Positions 59,854 to 64,000 of a stretch of 64,000 nt of DNA are shown here, in pieces (the first letter of the stretch is position 1; the number at the start of each line of letters is the position of its first letter). A program made the translations under genes and the position numbers. The stretch is from Domibacillus robiginosus (GTDB taxonomy: Bacteria > Bacillota > Bacilli > Bacillales > Domibacillaceae): NCBI RefSeq assembly GCF_000966195.1, contig NZ_LAHL01000003.1:124001-188000 (forward strand). Reading direction: 5' to 3'. The notes under the pieces were generated by a model, which ran no database searches, was not told the origin of the DNA, and saw only the letters and a list, made by a program, of their open reading frames with translations.

Positions 59854-62706
59854 ATGGCCATTGATCATATATCTGTAAAAGGGGCACGTGCCCATAACTT
59901 AAAAAATATTGATATTACGATTCCACGAGACCAGCTTGTTGTATTGACCGGCTTGTCTGGTTCAGGAAAGTCGTCTCTTGCTTTTGATACGATTTATGCG
60001 GAAGGACAGCGGCGTTATGTAGAGTCGCTGTCTGCTTACGCCCGTCAGTTTTTAGGACAGATGGATAAGCCGGATGTAGATTCGATCGAGGGGTTGTCAC
60101 CCGCTATTTCCATAGATCAGAAAACAACAAGCCGCAATCCGCGCTCAACAGTAGGAACTGTAACGGAAATTTATGATTACCTGCGTCTTTTATACGCACG
60201 AGTCGGCCGGCCTATCTGTCCAATTCATGGTATTGAAATTACCTCCCAAACCATCGGCCAGATGGTAGACCGTGTGATGGAGCTGGAGGAGCGGACAAAA
60301 ATTCAGGTGCTGGCTCCTCTCGTTTCCGGCCGTAAAGGCACACACACAAAAGTGTTTGAGGACGTAAAGCGGCAGGGATACGTCCGTGTACGTGTGAACG
60401 GAGAAATGCGTGACTTGGAAGAAGATATTGAACTTGAAAAAAACAAAAAGCATTCGATCGAAGTGATTATTGACCGGATCGTTGTGAAAGAAGGCGTAGA
60501 AGCCCGTCTGGCAGATTCGATCGAAACGGCTCTTCGCCTTGGTGAAGGAAATGTCATCATTGATGTGATCGGCGAAGAAGAAATGTTGTTCAGTGAACAT
60601 CATGCCTGCCCGCACTGTGGATTTTCGGTTGGAGAATTGGAGCCCCGCATGTTCTCGTTTAACAGTCCATTCGGCGCTTGCCCGTCCTGCGATGGACTTG
60701 GCATGAAGAAAAAAGTCGATGTGGATTTGGTGATTCCGAATAAGGAGCTGTCTTTAAACGAAAATGCAATTGCTCCGTGGGAACCGGTCAGCTCTCAATA
60801 TTATCCGCAGCTGCTAAAAGCAGTTTGCACACATTATAAGATTGATATGGATACGCCATGGCAGGATCTGCCGGCTGAGCAGACGGATAAGCTGCTGAAC
60901 GGCTCAGGCAAAGACCGCATCCGTTTCCGCTATGAAAATGACTTTGGCCAAATCCGGGATAATAAAATCCTATTTGAAGGGGTGCTCAGCAATGTAGAGC
61001 GCCGTTACAAAGAAACAAGCTCTGATTATATCCGTGAACAAATGGAAAAGTATATGGGTGAATCCAAGTGCCCAACCTGTAAGGGGCAGCGTTTGAAAAA
61101 AGAAAGCCTGGCTGTTAAAATCGACGGCCTGACCATTTCCGATACCACTGCTTTTTCGATTCAGGAAGCCGCGGACTTTTTTAAAGACATCGTGCTGACT
61201 GAAAAAGAAATGCAGATTGCCCGCCTTGTACTGCGGGAAATTTGTGAACGACTTGGCTTTTTAATTGATGTCGGTCTTGATTATTTAACGTTAAGCCGGG
61301 CAGCTGGCACCCTTTCCGGCGGCGAAGCGCAGCGGATTCGTCTGGCTACACAAATTGGCTCACGTCTGACAGGTGTATTATACATTTTGGATGAACCATC
61401 TATTGGCCTTCATCAGCGTGATAATGACCGGCTGATTCGCACGATGCAAAATATGCGTGATATCGGCAATACACTCATTGTTGTTGAGCATGATGAAGAT
61501 ACAATGATAGCGGCTGATTATTTGATTGATATCGGCCCTGGCGCAGGCGTACACGGCGGATCCGTTATTGCGGCCGGGACACCGGAAGAAGTTATGAAGG
61601 ATGAAAAATCACTAACTGGCCAGTACTTATCCGGCAATAAGTATATTCCGCTTCCAGAGGAACGCCGTAAGCCGGATGGACGCTGGATCGAAGTTGTTGG
61701 TGCAAAAGAAAATAACTTAAAAAATGTAAAAGCAAAATTTCCGCTCGGCTTGTTTACAGCTGTAACGGGTGTCTCGGGATCAGGAAAAAGTACGCTTATT
61801 AATGAAATTCTTTATAAATCGCTGGCGCAAAAGCTGAATCGGGCAAAAGCACGTCCAGGAGCCCACAAAGAAGTAAAAGGCATCGAACAGCTCGACAAAG
61901 TGATTGATATTGACCAGTCGCCAATCGGCCGGACTCCACGCTCTAACCCGGCAACCTATACAGGTGTATTCGACGACATTCGAGACGTATTTGCGCAGAC
62001 TAATGAAGCAAAGGTACGCGGATATAAAAAGGGGCGTTTTAGCTTTAATGTAAAGGGAGGCCGCTGTGAAGCGTGCCGCGGAGACGGAATCATCAAAATT
62101 GAAATGCATTTCCTGCCAGATGTGTATGTACCGTGTGAAGTATGCCACGGTAAACGGTATAATCGGGAAACGCTTGAAGTAAAATACAAAGGCCAAAACA
62201 TTTCTGACGTGCTCGAAATGACCGTTGAAGATGCACTTGAGTTCTTTGAAAACATTCCAAAAATCAGTCGTAAGCTTCAAACAATTGCGGATGTTGGACT
62301 CGGTTATATTACACTCGGGCAACCGGCGACTACCCTGTCAGGAGGGGAAGCGCAGCGTGTGAAACTCGCATCCGAGCTGCATCGCCGCTCGACCGGACGC
62401 TCGTTTTATATTTTGGATGAGCCGACAACCGGCCTTCACACCGACGATATTGCCCGCCTTCTTCAAGTGCTGCAGCGCCTTGTTGAAAATGGCGACACTG
62501 TGCTGGTCATTGAACACAACCTTGATGTGATCAAAGCAGCGGATTATCTTGTTGACCTCGGTCCTGAAGGTGGAGATAAAGGCGGCACCATTGTGGCAGC
62601 CGGTACACCTGAAGACATCGCAGCAACAAAGGAATCTCACACGGGTTATTACTTAAAGAAAATTTTAGAGCGCGACCGTGAACGTATGGCTGTGAAAGCT
62701 GAATAA
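59854..62706 (+). CDS. uvrA: Excinuclease ABC subunit A
   Basis: A 950-residue DNA damage sensor with two ABC modules. The first Walker A is [12 protein letters not shown] and the second [12 protein letters not shown]. Both signature motifs are LSGGEAQR. Zinc fingers use Cys in [10 protein letters not shown] and CPSCDG, and in CEACRGDG and CEVCHG. Length is standard. It forms an operon with uvrB. Confidence 0.97.
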   Translation: MAIDHISVKGARAHNLKNIDITIPRDQLVVLTGLSGSGKSSLAFDTIYAEGQRRYVESLSAYARQFLGQMDKPDVDSIEGLSPAISIDQKTTSRNPRSTVGTVTEIYDYLRLLYARVGRPICPIHGIEITSQTIGQMVDRVMELEERTKIQVLAPLVSGRKGTHTKVFEDVKRQGYVRVRVNGEMRDLEEDIELEKNKKHSIEVIIDRIVVKEGVEARLADSIETALRLGEGNVIIDVIGEEEMLFSEHHACPHCGFSVGELEPRMFSFNSPFGACPSCDGLGMKKKVDVDLVIPNKELSLNENAIAPWEPVSSQYYPQLLKAVCTHYKIDMDTPWQDLPAEQTDKLLNGSGKDRIRFRYENDFGQIRDNKILFEGVLSNVERRYKETSSDYIREQMEKYMGESKCPTCKGQRLKKESLAVKIDGLTISDTTAFSIQEAADFFKDIVLTEKEMQIARLVLREICERLGFLIDVGLDYLTLSRAAGTLSGGEAQRIRLATQIGSRLTGVLYILDEPSIGLHQRDNDRLIRTMQNMRDIGNTLIVVEHDEDTMIAADYLIDIGPGAGVHGGSVIAAGTPEEVMKDEKSLTGQYLSGNKYIPLPEERRKPDGRWIEVVGAKENNLKNVKAKFPLGLFTAVTGVSGSGKSTLINEILYKSLAQKLNRAKARPGAHKEVKGIEQLDKVIDIDQSPIGRTPRSNPATYTGVFDDIRDVFAQTNEAKVRGYKKGRFSFNVKGGRCEACRGDGIIKIEMHFLPDVYVPCEVCHGKRYNRETLEVKYKGQNISDVLEMTVEDALEFFENIPKISRKLQTIADVGLGYITLGQPATTLSGGEAQRVKLASELHRRSTGRSFYILDEPTTGLHTDDIARLLQVLQRLVENGDTVLVIEHNLDVIKAADYLVDLGPEGGDKGGTIVAAGTPEDIAATKESHTGYYLKKILERDRERMAVKAE

Positions 62707-62770
62707 AATGAAACCTTTTCCTTGGGCATTCGTATAAACGAATAGAACAAAAAACGGGAGGTTTATAGGA

Positions 62771-63973
62771 ATGAGCGAAGAGAAACTGCGTATTTTGAAA
62801 ATGGTTGAATCGGGTGTGATCTCAGCGGATGAAGCAGTAAAATTGATTGAAGCCCTGGAGAAAAGCAGCACAGCTTCAAATGAAAAAGAAACGCGTTTTT
62901 CTAGAAAAGAAGAAGCAGAAAGCTCGAAAGGCTTAGGTCTAGGAGGTCTTTTTGAAGAGCTAGAGAAGTTTGGTCAAAAAATGGCCGGCCAGCGGCCGAA
63001 AACGGAAAATGTTACACAGTCGAAAGATAAACTATTTGAATTTATGCAGTCAGCTGTTAAGCGAATAAAAGATGTAGAAGTGCCATTTGTCGGAAAAGGA
63101 ACTGAATTTACGCATGTTTTTCATGAGCAGAATGTAACACCACGCCGTTTAAAGCTTGAAACCGCAAACGGATCTGTTACCATCCGTCCGTGGGATGGCG
63201 AGGGTGTAAAAGCGGAGTGCCGTATTAAAGTATACGGGGCTTCCACAGAAGAAGAAGCAAAAGAATCGTTTTTGAAAAACAGTATTTTTTATGCACGCGA
63301 AGATAAATTGTCTTTTTCAATTGGTTTAAAGCTCATGAAAACAGATATTACGCTGTTTCTCCCTTCCAAAGAGTTAGAAGATGTGTCTGTGAAGTTATTT
63401 AACGGTGCATTCGACATGAGGGATATGAAAGCGGAGAAGCTTGAGGTTCGGTCTGGAAACGGCAAAATCGAACTGAAAAACAGCGAGATTGCCATCATCG
63501 AAGCAGAAACAGGCAATGGTCCTATTCGCTTGATCGATTGTGAAGGAGAGCGTGCGGAGCTTAATACATTTAACGGTGCGGTTCACATGGTGGGCACATA
63601 CCGCTTTGCCGATCTGCAAACCTTTAATGGAAACATTTTATACGATGCGAAAAAGGATCAGGCAGAAGCGGTTCGTGCTGAATCAATGACGGGTAATATT
63701 GAATTATATGTACCGCAGAAGCTTGCTGTAAAAGGTGAAATTCGTACAACGGCCGGCCGGCTGACACTGCCGGAAACAGGGATGGGCCACGTTTCTGAAA
63801 AAGACGAGCGCATTCAAAAATCATTGAAATTCGAAAGTGAAAACCTGATGGATGAGCGGCAGCTTATGATTGATGCAGAAACGAAAACAGGCTCTATCAC
63901 ACTGCGGATGCCGACTTTACAACAAACATCGCTGCCAGGCTCGGAAGAGGATTCTTTCGGAGACGGCATTTAA
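62771..63973 (+). CDS. yvlB: YvlB-like DUF4097 protein with LiaX-type N-terminal helix
   Basis: A 400-residue protein. The N-terminal SEEKLRILKMVESGVISADE and AVKLIEALEK is the SHOCT-like helix pair of YvlB and LiaX. A coiled linker follows, then a DUF4097 beta-solenoid (LKLETANGSVTIRPWDGEGV; VRSGNGKIELKNSEIAIIEA; LNTFNGAVHMVG; LQTFNGNILYDA). It likely belongs to the envelope-stress system, and in B. subtilis yvlABCD lies close to uvrA. AAACGGGAGG precedes ATG 62771. Its operon probably continues past the window end. Confidence 0.88.
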   Translation: MSEEKLRILKMVESGVISADEAVKLIEALEKSSTASNEKETRFSRKEEAESSKGLGLGGLFEELEKFGQKMAGQRPKTENVTQSKDKLFEFMQSAVKRIKDVEVPFVGKGTEFTHVFHEQNVTPRRLKLETANGSVTIRPWDGEGVKAECRIKVYGASTEEEAKESFLKNSIFYAREDKLSFSIGLKLMKTDITLFLPSKELEDVSVKLFNGAFDMRDMKAEKLEVRSGNGKIELKNSEIAIIEAETGNGPIRLIDCEGERAELNTFNGAVHMVGTYRFADLQTFNGNILYDAKKDQAEAVRAESMTGNIELYVPQKLAVKGEIRTTAGRLTLPETGMGHVSEKDERIQKSLKFESENLMDERQLMIDAETKTGSITLRMPTLQQTSLPGSEEDSFGDGI

Positions 63974-64000
63974 TTATTAAAGACGCAAGGGAGTTTTTAA

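Overview
The window comes from an endospore-forming, flagellated member of the Bacillaceae. Three things support this. The order flaG-fliD-fliS-fliT-hpf-secA-prfB-cccB-ftsE-ftsX-minJ-csbA-uvrB-uvrA-yvlB matches the Bacillus subtilis backbone. Spore genes (spoVAC, spoVAD, a gerA-type operon, lytH-like, yjcZ) are present. The promoters read as Bacillus sigma-A, sigma-D, sigma-G and sigma-H sites. It is not B. subtilis itself: several blocks are inserted, replaced or decayed. The species cannot be named from the sequence alone.

Region 1 (1-10.3 kb) is an AT-rich island with a base composition unlike the rest. It opens with an unknown helical protein and a Maf-type flagellin glycosyltransferase. 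Then come a decayed pseB (first enzyme of pseudaminic acid synthesis) and the broken 3' end of an IS256-family element. Five genes on the same strand follow: a TPR plus sulfatase-fold protein, phosphonopyruvate decarboxylase, a LicC/PntC-type nucleotidyltransferase, a cytidylyltransferase-PEP mutase fusion, and an iron-type alcohol dehydrogenase resembling phosphonoacetaldehyde reductases. Together they should turn PEP into 2-hydroxyethylphosphonate and activate it with CMP. No antibiotic tailoring enzyme is present, and the cluster sits next to flagellar glycosylation genes. The likely product is therefore a phosphonate-decorated glycan, perhaps on flagellin. This is the most interesting system in the window.

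Region 2 (10.3-31.5 kb) is ordinary metabolic and repair content: a membrane protein, a PTS EIIC-like permease, a SEC-C/TPR protein, a histidine phosphatase, an SLH protein behind a structured leader, a binding lipoprotein plus homocysteine methyltransferase pair, and a tyrosine phosphatase. The complete proline-utilisation operon follows (putB-putC-putP-putR on the minus strand). It is divergent from recQ, which overlaps an Fe-S nuclease gene. TspO, a MarR regulator with a ring-cleaving dioxygenase, and a large SLH-anchored surface protein complete the region.

Region 3 (31.6-41.8 kb) is the late flagellar and secretion backbone: flaG, fliD (with an enlarged AT-rich centre), fliS and fliT. 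A divergent pair made of an unusual short flagellin and a second FliS-like chaperone has been added. Then come hpf behind a near-perfect sigma-H promoter, a second SEC-C protein, secA, and prfB with its programmed frameshift.

Region 4 (41.8-49.7 kb) holds spore genes placed on either side of cccB: lytH-like, spoVAC-spoVAD-DUF1657-DUF421 and a gerA-type tricistron. Two candidate sigma-G promoters serve them.

Region 5 (49.8-64 kb) is division, envelope and repair: ftsE-ftsX with an M23 coiled-coil hydrolase, yjcZ, a ResA-like thioredoxin, a trans-sulfuration enzyme, minJ, a small YhfH-like zinc protein, a YfbR-like HD phosphohydrolase, csbA, uvrB-uvrA with a LexA-type box, and yvlB. I saw no rRNA, tRNA, CRISPR array or complete mobile element.
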